Shown here piece after piece: positions 54,687-63,082 of a stretch of 64,000 nt of DNA. The notes below the pieces were generated by a model. The model was not told where the DNA came from and did no database searches. It was given only the letters and a program-made list of their open reading frames with translations. Location of the stretch: contig JAQWJE010000048.1 in NCBI GenBank assembly GCA_029248525.1, positions 55,096 to 119,095 of the forward strand. The letters are read 5' to 3'. The position numbers and the translations under genes are program-made. Position 1 is the stretch's first letter. The number at the start of each line of letters is the position of its first letter. Origin of the DNA: Candidatus Binatia bacterium (lineage in GTDB: Bacteria; Desulfobacterota; Binatia; UBA12015).

Positions 54687-56738
54687 CTAGTGCACCCCTC
54701 GCAGCGGCTGGAAGGCCATTGCCGGCAAACAGGGGACGTTCGCGGCCGCCCACAGGTCGATCTGACGCCGCGCGAGGTCATTGAAGGTTCGAGGGGCGCT
54801 CACCCCCACAGGGTCGGCCACCGGATTGGGCCCCGCTGCCCCGGTCAGGAAGCCCGACAAGGCGGCTGGCTGTCCAAGCTGGCGAGTCCCCGCCGCCCCG
54901 ACATGGGTGAAGAAGGTATTGGTCTCGCGCGCATGACATCCGCTGCAGGAGTTCAGGGAGAGCTCAAAGCGAGCGCATAGGTTCTGGATTGAGGCAGTGC
55001 TGCCCGGGAAGTCAAAGAAATCGCCGGCGTTATACGGCACATGTGCTGCAAGAAATGGACTCCCCGCAAATGTATCGGGTACCGTATGCGTCGCTGCGCA
55101 AATCGAGGTCAACTCGGTACTGACCCAGCTCTCCAGAGCGGTGGTGTTGTTCAACGCCTGAATCGGGTTCTGCTTTGCGGTCACGTGACTCAGGAGGCCG
55201 CTATTTTCGAGATTGAACTCACGAAGTTCCCAGAGCGGATTCAGCGCATTCTCGTTGGTCCGGATCTGATTGATGGAGCTGCCATTAGGCTTGCCCGGAT
55301 TCGTATTCCGGTCGGTAAAGACATGCGTCAGCGCCTCCAGGCCGTCGAGGTAATTCGGTGATCCCATGGGGTGGTTCTGCAGGTCCAACCAATCGCTCGC
55401 ATAAGCCTTGCAGGAACTGCAGGTATTCATATTGACGCCATATTCGAAGATGACCGTGAAAGGTACAGGCTGACAACTGTCGGTATTCAGCAGACCGAAT
55501 ACGAAGCGACCTTCGCCACAATTGCCGCCCCCGTAAGATGCGTTCTCACGCAAATCCACTCGGTTCACGATCGCCATCAGGCGAAACGGAGCGATCGACA
55601 GATCGAGTTGCCCGGGAGGCGCTCCATTCACAGCGCTTTCGTCCAACCACCTGTCGATGAAGTCCTGCATCGCAACGCGGGCCGGAATCGTCTGGCCATT
55701 GGCCGACTGCACCGTCGTCCATTGGTCCATCCACTCCAGAACGAAATCCGCAGGGAGAATACCGCTGCTCGGCTGGTTGACCATCTCCTCCATCAGGTAC
55801 CCAAAGGTCCAGGGGCCCATCGGAGTGCCCATTGGATTGCCACCCGGACCGCAGGGATCAAAAGTTCGGACCGGGTCCTCGACCACCAATACATTTTTCA
55901 CCATCAGGGTCCGTTCGGGATCGACGATCCCGGGAGCGATAGCCGGCTTGAGGGGCAAGGCGACCGGACGAGCAATTGCTTCGTCAGATAGAAACGTGAG
56001 GGGACCGGTTGGATCGACACCGCGATCACGCTGCACGCGACCATCAAACACAGGGACCGAATCGGGACCCGAGGCAGTCGATGCCTTGGCCAATTCCCGG
56101 GAATATCTCTGCCACTCTTTCGACTCGATGCTGATCTCCGAGGAAAAGGTGCGACTACCATTCTCCGAGACCAGTTCGATCTCGCGGCGATCCCCCGAGA
56201 GCACCGGAATCTTCGTCGGCAAACATTGTCCGGCGCGGGTCTCGGCAAAGGTCACATCGAAGCGCGCGCGACCGTTACCCAGAGGGGTCAGGCTCATCGC
56301 CTCGACCTCAGGAGGAGTCTTTGCGGCCAGTCTGGGCCGTGCCAGTACGTTGGACGCCGTCATGCCGTTGCTGCACACGGACACATCATCCGGCCCGGGT
56401 GCTGGTTCGATTCCGGTCGTAATATCCGTAATCTCCTGGACACATTCATCTGCAATATCGACAATGGCCAGAGGGTTTTCGACCACACAATCCGGACCAT
56501 ACTTCTGGGTCAGGCGAGAGATCTTCTTCTCCAGGGAAGCGCGGCAGCGGCGTAGATCCGGACCACTACCATTTTGCGTCGCTCGGGACTGAGCCTTGAG
56601 CGCACAGGCATAGTATTTGCCGTATTCTTTTTGCAGGTCAGCGGCACAACGATCGGCCGCAGCGACGATGCTGGGAGACATAAGGACCAGCGAAAGCGTA
56701 AGAATGGATGCAAGACGAGGGCTTTCTGAAATTGACAT
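54687..56738 (-). CDS. Secreted protein of unknown function with one CxxCH haem-like motif
   Basis: 683 residues from the ATG at 56738, with GGAGG upstream; the longer frame is a shadow. A signal peptide (RLASILTLSLVLMSPSIVAA) precedes about 650 residues rich in Asn, Pro and Cys. NSCSGCHARETNTFF about 80 residues from the C-terminus is a c-type haem attachment motif; another Cys pair occurs in NTCSSCKAYASDW (CxxCK, not haem-like). The region EEMVNQPSSGILPADFVLEWMDQWTTV and IAPFRLMAIVNRVDLREN recalls uncharacterised secreted proteins of myxobacteria-like genomes. I do not recognise the family. It may act in extracellular redox or surface binding. Confidence 0.7.
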   Translation of the reverse strand: MSISESPRLASILTLSLVLMSPSIVAAADRCAADLQKEYGKYYACALKAQSRATQNGSGPDLRRCRASLEKKISRLTQKYGPDCVVENPLAIVDIADECVQEITDITTGIEPAPGPDDVSVCSNGMTASNVLARPRLAAKTPPEVEAMSLTPLGNGRARFDVTFAETRAGQCLPTKIPVLSGDRREIELVSENGSRTFSSEISIESKEWQRYSRELAKASTASGPDSVPVFDGRVQRDRGVDPTGPLTFLSDEAIARPVALPLKPAIAPGIVDPERTLMVKNVLVVEDPVRTFDPCGPGGNPMGTPMGPWTFGYLMEEMVNQPSSGILPADFVLEWMDQWTTVQSANGQTIPARVAMQDFIDRWLDESAVNGAPPGQLDLSIAPFRLMAIVNRVDLRENASYGGGNCGEGRFVFGLLNTDSCQPVPFTVIFEYGVNMNTCSSCKAYASDWLDLQNHPMGSPNYLDGLEALTHVFTDRNTNPGKPNGSSINQIRTNENALNPLWELREFNLENSGLLSHVTAKQNPIQALNNTTALESWVSTELTSICAATHTVPDTFAGSPFLAAHVPYNAGDFFDFPGSTASIQNLCARFELSLNSCSGCHARETNTFFTHVGAAGTRQLGQPAALSGFLTGAAGPNPVADPVGVSAPRTFNDLARRQIDLWAAANVPCLPAMAFQPLRGVH

Positions 56739-56912
56739 AGGTTTCCTCCGGACAGGACACGACAGATCTCGTGCAGGCCAGAAGAAACGCAGGAAGCATG
56801 CCAAAGCGAAAATAGTCCAAAAGCAGTCCCTGGCCCTGAAAACCTCCAGTTTTCTCGCGCAATCGAGCAAAGAATCGCGCACCTTGGCGCGCTGGCCTGC
56901 GCGAGATTCCGC

Positions 56913-57905
56913 TCAGGGGGTGGGCGGAAGCGGCTTGCCTGCCAGGGCGGTGCGCACCCAGGGAGCCAGCGTGGCATACCATTTTTTGAGCCCTTCTTGA
57001 TTGAAATGGATCCCGTCAAACAGCAACTTTTCCTTGGTCGGATCGAACCCTTCACCCGGATCCACAAAAAAGACCCTCGCGTGATCCCCGAGCTTACGGA
57101 TCAATCCATTGGTTTCGAGATTCTTCCGGATCTGGGCCTCATCGCGGGTCGATGGCGGAATGGCGACCAGCAGAATTTGTGCGTTCGGGGCCCGATACAA
57201 AGCTGCAGCCACGAGTCGGGCTATTCCTTCCGCCGTTTCTGCGGGATGACTCTCGTTACGGTCAACTCGGTGGTCATTGGTGCCGATCTGTATGGCGACC
57301 AGACGGGCCGTGGGTGCAATCAACCAGACTTTCGACAAAGTATCGCGCACTCGATTTGAAGGTGCGCCTGCGTTCAGAAACGCGTGGTCGCCAGCCAGCT
57401 CCGACCACACCTTACGATTGGGCTTCCACTTTCGTCGCGAATGTCCAATTTGCACCAACAGGGAATCTCCGAAAAAGACTCCTTCGACAGCCTCGCCTCG
57501 CATGAGCCGTCGAGCGAAATCGAGCTCATAATCTCTCTGGATCTGGCGCGTGGGAGTTTGGCCGACCGCGGCCTGCGGGATTGCCGAGGGGGTCCCATCG
57601 CGTAAAAATCGCCCGCTCGGGAAGCCTTCGCTATAATACGTAATCGCAACTCCGCTATCGAAACTCGCCAGGTTCTCCGGATCCGCTGCGGGCGCGCCAG
57701 CCACATCCTTCTCGGCGCCCGGCAGAGTCACGCGTGGCACCGGAATCAATGACTCTGTGCCGCGTTCATCGGCGGTTTCTCCAGCAGCTACGAATTGGCC
57801 CTCCGCCAATATGTTTTCGGCAATGGTCGTGCTCGCGAAAAGCCCGATCGTCACCAGAGCAAGAACAACTTCGCCCCTGAGCTGATTTTCTGAGCGCATC
57901 TGCAT
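56913..57905 (-). CDS. SGNH/GDSL-type hydrolase, secreted
   Basis: 330 residues. After a signal peptide (EVVLALVTIGLFASTTIA) come the SGNH blocks: FFGDSLLVQIG (block I, catalytic Ser), LNAGAPSNR (block II, Gly), QIGTNDHRVD (block III, Asn), and FDGIHFNQEG with Asp and His (block V). Such enzymes are esterases or polysaccharide deacetylases; similar ones act on glycan O-acetyl groups in the periplasm. The gene is upstream of the CxxCH protein on the minus strand with 175 bases between, so they could be cotranscribed. Confidence 0.88.
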   Translation of the reverse strand: MQMRSENQLRGEVVLALVTIGLFASTTIAENILAEGQFVAAGETADERGTESLIPVPRVTLPGAEKDVAGAPAADPENLASFDSGVAITYYSEGFPSGRFLRDGTPSAIPQAAVGQTPTRQIQRDYELDFARRLMRGEAVEGVFFGDSLLVQIGHSRRKWKPNRKVWSELAGDHAFLNAGAPSNRVRDTLSKVWLIAPTARLVAIQIGTNDHRVDRNESHPAETAEGIARLVAAALYRAPNAQILLVAIPPSTRDEAQIRKNLETNGLIRKLGDHARVFFVDPGEGFDPTKEKLLFDGIHFNQEGLKKWYATLAPWVRTALAGKPLPPTP

Positions 57906-57914
57906 ACGTGATTT

Positions 57915-58955
57915 TCAGTAGTCGATATAACCTGCCGGCCCTGGCGTATACAAAGTCCGGCGATCAAAAGTTGCCAGCGGACCTCCTTCCTCGGCCTGCC
58001 GAACAAGATCGGGATTGGAGACGAATAATCGAGCGAAGGAAACCGCTTCGCCAGCGCCTGCAGCGACCGCCTCGGCAGCTTCCGCCAGCGAGAAGGACTC
58101 GTTCAAGACGAGCGGCCCATCGAAATAGCGCCGGGCAAGCGCGATATTATCCAACTCGGCCTGCGGCCTTCGCATGATGTGGAGATACGCCAGGCCGATA
58201 CCCCCCAGCGCTTCAAGAAGACCGGCAAAAGTTGTCTCGGGATCGTCGTCGTGCAGGTCATTGAACGGATTCCCTGGGCAGATCCGCAGTCCGACTCGGT
58301 CCGCACCGGCGGCCTCGGACATCGCTCGGAGGACCTCGAGGGGGAACCGGATCCGATTCTCAAGCGAACCACCCCAAGCGTCCTCACGGCTGTTGGGGCC
58401 TGCGCAGAGAAATTGTACGGGCAGATACCCACTTGTCCCGTGCAATTCGACACCATCGAAGCCGGCATCCATCGCCAGAGCAGCCGCACGACCATAATCC
58501 GCAATCACATCCAGAACCTCTTTTTCGGATAATGGATGTGGCTCATCAAAGGGCTGGAGGCCGTGCGCCTCGGTATAGATCTTTCCCTGTGCGCGTATCG
58601 CCGATGGCGCTACGGTTCTGCCGTGCTTATTGGCGGCATGCCCGATCCGGCCGCAATGCATCAACTGCGCGACCATTAACCCGCCCTCGCCATGAACGGC
58701 ATCGGTGACCTGCTGCCATCCGGCAACATGCGCGGGCGTCACCAAGCCCGGCGTCCTTGCGTATCCCTGCCCGCCAAAACTGGGGTAGATGCCCTCACTG
58801 ACGATCATCCCGGCCGAGGCACGCTGACGGTAATAGGTCACCATGAGGTCATTCGGGTTGCCGGAAATATCAGCACGCGAACGGGTCATGGGCGCCATCA
58901 CGATTCGATTGCGCAGGGATAGCGCGCCCAGACTCGTTGGATTCAAAAGAGACAA
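57915..58955 (-). CDS. NADH:flavin oxidoreductase, Old Yellow Enzyme family
   Basis: 346 residues from a TTG at 58955 with AGGGG upstream; the reading frame above it overlaps the divergent gene. N-terminus LGALSLRNRIVMAPMTRSRAD is typical, then QLMHCGRIGH, and HGTSGYLPVQFLCAGPNSREDAWGGSLENRIRFPLEVLRAM. These are FMN-binding and active-site blocks of OYE. The enzyme reduces activated alkenes with NAD(P)H in the cytoplasm. The C-terminal ATFDRRTLYTPGPAGYIDY is a common OYE end (YTPG..GY.DY). Divergent start is 66 bases from the LLM oxidoreductase, forming a divergent redox pair. Confidence 0.93.
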   Translation of the reverse strand: MSLLNPTSLGALSLRNRIVMAPMTRSRADISGNPNDLMVTYYRQRASAGMIVSEGIYPSFGGQGYARTPGLVTPAHVAGWQQVTDAVHGEGGLMVAQLMHCGRIGHAANKHGRTVAPSAIRAQGKIYTEAHGLQPFDEPHPLSEKEVLDVIADYGRAAALAMDAGFDGVELHGTSGYLPVQFLCAGPNSREDAWGGSLENRIRFPLEVLRAMSEAAGADRVGLRICPGNPFNDLHDDDPETTFAGLLEALGGIGLAYLHIMRRPQAELDNIALARRYFDGPLVLNESFSLAEAAEAVAAGAGEAVSFARLFVSNPDLVRQAEEGGPLATFDRRTLYTPGPAGYIDY

Positions 58956-59020
58956 GGTACCCCTATAGTCGATTCGGGGTTCTTCTGGAATCCTCGACCA
59001 AAAGAGATACAACTTCGGCA

Positions 59021-59995
59021 ATGAACCCTGCTGATACGCCACCAACCGCACGTCCGTCCCTGTCCATGCAGCCGCGCAACTTTGCGCCCGAGGACCCGGG
59101 CCCCGGCGGCTGGCGCTGGTTGCTCGACCTGGCTCGTGGAGCCGATGCGGCGGGACTGGATCGGCTGGTCTTTGCTGACCATGTGGTATTCGGCGAAAAT
59201 CTGGAAGCCTACGGTGACCCGAAAGCTGGTGGTATGCAGGGCGGGAAACAACCAACCGGCCCGGACGGCCATTGGCTCGAGCCGCTCACTCTGCTCTCGG
59301 TCCTGGCAGGTATCACCTCGCATACTCGACTCATGACCGGCATCCTGCTCGCGGGACTCCGTACTCCGGCTACTCTGGCGAAGACGGCCGCGACACTCGA
59401 TGTTCTTTCCGAAGGCCGTCTGGATCTCGGGGTTGGCGTGGGATGGCAACGCGAGGAGTATGAAGCCAACGGCATTCCGCATGCGCGGCGCGGCGACCGC
59501 CTCGATCATACACTCGAGATATGCCAACTGCTGTGGCGCGAGAATGTCGCCGCTCACCAATCACCCGATGTGAATTTCGAGCGCATTCATATGCAACCCA
59601 AGCCTCTGCAACCCTGCGGAATTCCAATCTGGATCGGCGGTAGCCTGCACCCCGCCGCGCTCCGCCGCATCGTCCGCTTCGGCACGGGATGGATTCCCTG
59701 GGGACCGGATGCTGCCGACCCAGCCGCCGGTCTGCAAAAAATTCGATCTGCGCTCGCAGCCGGTGGCCGTTCCAGCGAAGGCTTTGCCGTGACCGCACCG
59801 CTTGCCGTGAAAAAAAATGCCAGTGGCGACATCGATATCATAGCCACCATGGCGAGCGTTCCCGCGATGCTCGAAGCCGGAATCACGGATTTCCGCATCC
59901 GTTTTCCGCTCCCCGCCGAGCAGACTGCCGTCGAAGATGCCATCACACCAGTCGTCGAAGGCTTTCGGAACGCCTCCGGCGAATTTTTAAATTGA
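59021..59995 (+). CDS. LLM class flavin-dependent oxidoreductase (F420/FMN type)
   Basis: 324 residues from the ATG at 59021. The TIM-barrel pattern of the luciferase-like family is present: GADAAGLDRLVFADHVVFGENLEAY, then TRLMTGILLAGLRTPATLAKTAATLDVLSEGRLDLGVGVGWQREEYEANG and IPIWIGGSLHPAALRRIVRFGTGWIPWG. Such enzymes oxidise or reduce small substrates with F420 or FMN. The family is abundant in actinobacteria and Binatota-like genomes. The start is divergent from the Old Yellow Enzyme gene. Confidence 0.92.
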   Translation: MNPADTPPTARPSLSMQPRNFAPEDPGPGGWRWLLDLARGADAAGLDRLVFADHVVFGENLEAYGDPKAGGMQGGKQPTGPDGHWLEPLTLLSVLAGITSHTRLMTGILLAGLRTPATLAKTAATLDVLSEGRLDLGVGVGWQREEYEANGIPHARRGDRLDHTLEICQLLWRENVAAHQSPDVNFERIHMQPKPLQPCGIPIWIGGSLHPAALRRIVRFGTGWIPWGPDAADPAAGLQKIRSALAAGGRSSEGFAVTAPLAVKKNASGDIDIIATMASVPAMLEAGITDFRIRFPLPAEQTAVEDAITPVVEGFRNASGEFLN

Positions 59996-60017
59996 GTTTT
60001 CAAACACCACGCTTCTC

Positions 60018-60791
60018 ATGAAAAATTCCTACCGACTGGTCTGGTTTCAGCACTTTCATAAGGCCGCGGGCAGCAGCGTTGTCGCCACCGCTCTGGCGAA
60101 TCAAGAGACCGCTTTCCCCGCGCATCAGAATGGAAATCCGTGCGACAAGCAGGGAGAACTAATTCCCCTCGACACCTATTCCAGCCAGGAGCTCACCTCG
60201 TTTGTCGACCGCTGCGAAAACGAGGGGATCACCTTCGTCGCGTGTGAGTGGGATATCGTCGATTACGACACTCTCAAAAGCGACCCGCGCGTCGTCCTGA
60301 TCACTTGCATCAGAGATCCTCTAAAAAGGTTTGTCTCTGAATTCTACTATTCGTTCTACCGGGGGTTGCACGATCACGAAAACTTCGAGCTTCACCTCGC
60401 GAATCAGCTGAAAACCTCTCAGAACGAATATTATTGTCGGATTCTCAGCCGCAAACAAAGAGTCGAAGCGCTTGAGGAGGCAGACTTGGCGAGGTCAAAA
60501 AAGATTCTGTCAAACTTTGACTTCATCAGCGTATTGGAAAAGGAAAACTCTCTGAATGCCCTTTACACAGCACTCGGGTGGCACCTTGAAAAGGCGCGCC
60601 ACATCAACAAAACAGGCTTCAATCGAAAACGTGCCTTCCGATTTTTCTTCAAGGGCAAACGACATCTGACCAAAAGGCACCGGACGCATCCGCAAGTGGC
60701 GCCGGATAAAGTTTTTTCCGATCGATTCGAAGAACATAATTCCCTCGATCGGCAACTCTACCAATGGGCTTGGCAGACAAGCCAGCTCTGA
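60018..60791 (+). CDS. Sulfotransferase-like protein
   Basis: 257 residues. The N-terminal QHFHKAAGSS (residues 11-20) matches the PAPS 5'-phosphosulfate loop and LITCIRDPLKRFVSEFYYSF (from residue 95) matches the 3'-phosphate block with Arg99. This is the plan of Sulfotransfer_2/HS2ST-like enzymes that sulfate carbohydrate. No signal peptide or membrane segment. The base composition is visibly more AT-rich than its neighbours, suggesting acquisition by transfer. It starts 22 bases after the LLM gene. Confidence 0.82.
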   Translation: MKNSYRLVWFQHFHKAAGSSVVATALANQETAFPAHQNGNPCDKQGELIPLDTYSSQELTSFVDRCENEGITFVACEWDIVDYDTLKSDPRVVLITCIRDPLKRFVSEFYYSFYRGLHDHENFELHLANQLKTSQNEYYCRILSRKQRVEALEEADLARSKKILSNFDFISVLEKENSLNALYTALGWHLEKARHINKTGFNRKRAFRFFFKGKRHLTKRHRTHPQVAPDKVFSDRFEEHNSLDRQLYQWAWQTSQL

Positions 60792-60838
60792 GTTTGGCCA
60801 GTCGCGAAAAGCACCTGACCATTGCTTGAGAAAATTCC

Positions 60839-61738
60839 TCAGGGCTTCTTCGGACGATTGACGAAGCGGCCTTCGTCCGCGGAATAAAACCATCCGCCAC
60901 CGGCCAGGGTCCCTCCATCGGCAGGAAGGTTGTGGCCGGTAACGAAAGCCGAGAGGTCGCTGGCAAGAAATAGCGCCACCCGCGCCTGATCCTCGGGCCA
61001 CCCCATCCGCCCCACCGGCGCCCAGGACTCCCAGCGCTCGGGCTCACCTTCGGTGCGCCCGGTATAGTCCACCTGCGGGGTTTGCGTCAGATCAGTGCCG
61101 ATCCCGTTGACCCGGATTCCGTGCCGGCCTTCGCCAACGGCCAGCGAGCGCGTGAATTGGGCCACTCCAGCTTTCATCGCCGCATAAACAGGATCGCCCG
61201 GAAACCCGCGCATGCCTTCCACTGAGTGGACGTTGACGATCGAGCCTCCTCCACCCTCGATCATGGGCGCCAAAAAGGCGCGCGTGACCGCGAAGACATG
61301 CCCCAGATTGATATCGTACATCGCCCGCCAGGAATCCGGGTCCGATTGGCCAAACCGCACCAGAGGTCGGTAGTCGCCGACGTTGTTCACGAGAACATCG
61401 ATGCCTCCGTGCTCGCCCAGAACCTCGGTGCGCAGTCGTTCGACATCGGCCGCGGCGGTGACATCGATCGCATGCGCGCGGCAAACACCGCCCGCCGCCA
61501 CGATTTCGTCGGCGATGGCACCACCGGATTCGGCCGATACCTCTGCGATTTCGACTTTGGCTCCGTGCTGCGCGAAGAGTTTTACGATCGCAGCCCCGAT
61601 GCCAGCGCCACCGCCGGTGACGACAGCCACTCGCCCATCGAGCAGTCGGCTCCAGTCCTCGATCGACGGGACGGACGAGCGGCTCTCGGGATCTCGGGCC
61701 TGATGCCTCCCCTGCCTGCTTCTCTTGTTACTCCCCAT
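60839..61738 (-). CDS. SDR family oxidoreductase
   Basis: 299 residues. VAVVTGGGAGIGAAIVKLFAQHGAKVEIAE is the TGxxxGIG cofactor loop; LVNNVGDYRPL is the NNxG motif; VYAAMKAGVAQFTRSLA contains the catalytic Tyr and Lys. The N-terminal 35 residues (MGSNKRSRQGRHQARDPESR) are basic and extra compared to the classical family, with a start supported by AGGA upstream. The enzyme is NAD(P)-dependent; substrate unknown. It converges with the sulfotransferase gene. Confidence 0.93.
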   Translation of the reverse strand: MGSNKRSRQGRHQARDPESRSSVPSIEDWSRLLDGRVAVVTGGGAGIGAAIVKLFAQHGAKVEIAEVSAESGGAIADEIVAAGGVCRAHAIDVTAAADVERLRTEVLGEHGGIDVLVNNVGDYRPLVRFGQSDPDSWRAMYDINLGHVFAVTRAFLAPMIEGGGGSIVNVHSVEGMRGFPGDPVYAAMKAGVAQFTRSLAVGEGRHGIRVNGIGTDLTQTPQVDYTGRTEGEPERWESWAPVGRMGWPEDQARVALFLASDLSAFVTGHNLPADGGTLAGGGWFYSADEGRFVNRPKKP

Positions 61739-61803
61739 GACAAATCCTGTGCATGAACCCTGCCGGTAAAACCTTTGGAAGAATCCTGCGTTTCAACCCC
61801 ACT

Positions 61804-62694
61804 TCAATCCACGATCGGATCACAGCCAGGGCCTTCGCGACCCGAGGCCCAGGCAAGGCCACCTCCGAGTAGCGCTTCCATCTCAGGCGTCGCGTAGGCT
61901 GCACCCGCATGCCCGAGGGCCGAATAGAACGCGCGGCCCTCCCCCACGCATACTGTCCAGACGATCGGATGGTCGCCCATGCGCAGATCGCGCTCGGAGC
62001 CGAAGATGCGCTGATAAGGCTCGTAGGTCGATTCATCCACCGAAACCAGAATCCGGAAACCGCTGTCGCGCGGGTTGGCATCCCAGGAATACCATTCCTC
62101 GGAGTGAATCCATTCTGCGGGCAAGTTCCGTGTCGCCGGGTGGTCGGCATCTTCGACAACCAATCGGGCATCCTGAAATTGCGGCCCCATCGTATGGGCG
62201 GTAAACACGCCCCCAATCAGCGAGTCGATATACCAATCCCAATCCGCATGCGACGAGTCCCCGGCGGCATGGGTCCCGATCCAACCGCCCCCGCCGTCCA
62301 GATAGCCGATAAAAGCGGCCTCCTGATCCTCGTCGAACATATCCCCGGTGGCATTGTGGAAGATCACGACTTCAAAACGCGCCAGATCATCCGGGTTGAA
62401 CACCGCACCATTTTCGGTCGCAAAGACCGCGAAACCCTGCTCGGCCGCGAGGCGGTTCCAGAGGGGAATCCCGGCATCCATTGCCTCGACATGCCGGAAC
62501 GAGTTGGTCTTGGTGAACAGGAGCACCGCGGGCTCTGCGAGATCAGGCGGAATCGCCGGGGCGACGGTTTCATGCACCCGCGAGGGGAAAAATACGCCCC
62601 AGGCACCGCTCCATTTGAGGAAACCCACACTGCCCAGAACCAGCAAAACGAGCACCGCACCGAGGCCGATCAGGACTTTTTTCCACATCTTCAT
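61804..62694 (-). CDS. Membrane-anchored ThuA-like domain protein
   Basis: 296 residues from the ATG at 62694; the frame further upstream runs antisense through tRNA-Pro and is a known spurious pattern. One N-terminal membrane anchor (KVLIGLGAVLVLLVLGSVGFL) precedes a ThuA/glutamine-amidotransferase-like domain: VLLFTKTNSFRHVEAMDAGIPLWNRLAAEQ, FEVVIFHNATGDMFDEDQEAAFIGYLDGGGGWIGTHAAGD, and YSALGHAGAAY. ThuA-like domains occur in trehalose-utilisation and surface-sugar enzymes. The domain is probably periplasmic. It is the second gene from the tRNA block and separate from the SDR by 65 bases. Confidence 0.88.
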   Translation of the reverse strand: MKMWKKVLIGLGAVLVLLVLGSVGFLKWSGAWGVFFPSRVHETVAPAIPPDLAEPAVLLFTKTNSFRHVEAMDAGIPLWNRLAAEQGFAVFATENGAVFNPDDLARFEVVIFHNATGDMFDEDQEAAFIGYLDGGGGWIGTHAAGDSSHADWDWYIDSLIGGVFTAHTMGPQFQDARLVVEDADHPATRNLPAEWIHSEEWYSWDANPRDSGFRILVSVDESTYEPYQRIFGSERDLRMGDHPIVWTVCVGEGRAFYSALGHAGAAYATPEMEALLGGGLAWASGREGPGCDPIVD

Positions 62695-62802
62695 TGGACG
62701 GATTCTCCCAACCCTCTCTCTGTCATGAGTTCGCCCGAATTGACAGCACCCCCGTGCCAACCGTAACAGGAAGAGTCCGTTTCGTTTTTTGAAGGTATTC
62801 CT

Positions 62803-62876
62803 CGGGGTGTGGCGCAGCCTGGTAGCGCGCCTGCTTTGGGAGCAGGATGTCGGAGGTTCAAATCCTCTCACCCCGA
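62803..62876 (+). tRNA. tRNA-Pro (anticodon TGG)
   Basis: Acceptor CGGGGTG pairs with CACCCCG; D-arm GCGC/GCGC, anticodon stem CCTGC/GCAGG with loop TTTGGGA placing TGG at 34-36; T-arm GGAGG-TTCAAAT-CCTCT. No CCA encoded. It is 46 bases upstream of tRNA-Arg. Confidence 0.96.
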
Positions 62877-62922
62877 CTCAGGAATATGCTGGAACGGGCC
62901 ACACATATCGAAGCCAACACAT

Positions 62923-62996
62923 GCGCCAGTAGCTCAGCTGGATAGAGCAACGGCCTTCTAAGCCGTAGGTCGCAGGTTCGAGCCCTGCCTGGCGCG
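62923..62996 (+). tRNA. tRNA-Arg (anticodon TCT)
   Basis: Acceptor GCGCCAG pairs with CTGGCGC; D-arm GCTC/GAGC, anticodon stem ACGGC/GCCGT with loop CTTCTAA placing TCT at 34-36, T-arm GCAGG-TTCGAGC-CCTGC. No CCA encoded. It reads AGA codons and probably shares a transcript with tRNA-Pro. Confidence 0.96.
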
Positions 62997-63082
62997 TTTC
63001 CCGCCCGAGTCGATCCGGGGGCCAGCCCTCGAGCACCCTCTTCCTTGCTGTCCACCGGCAAAGCGTGCGAAGAAGGCAAGTC

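Noticed and set aside
61804..62871. ThuA gene beginning at 62871
   Set aside because: The added N-terminus (MRGFEPPTSCSQS) is the reverse-strand translation of tRNA-Pro, a classic false extension.
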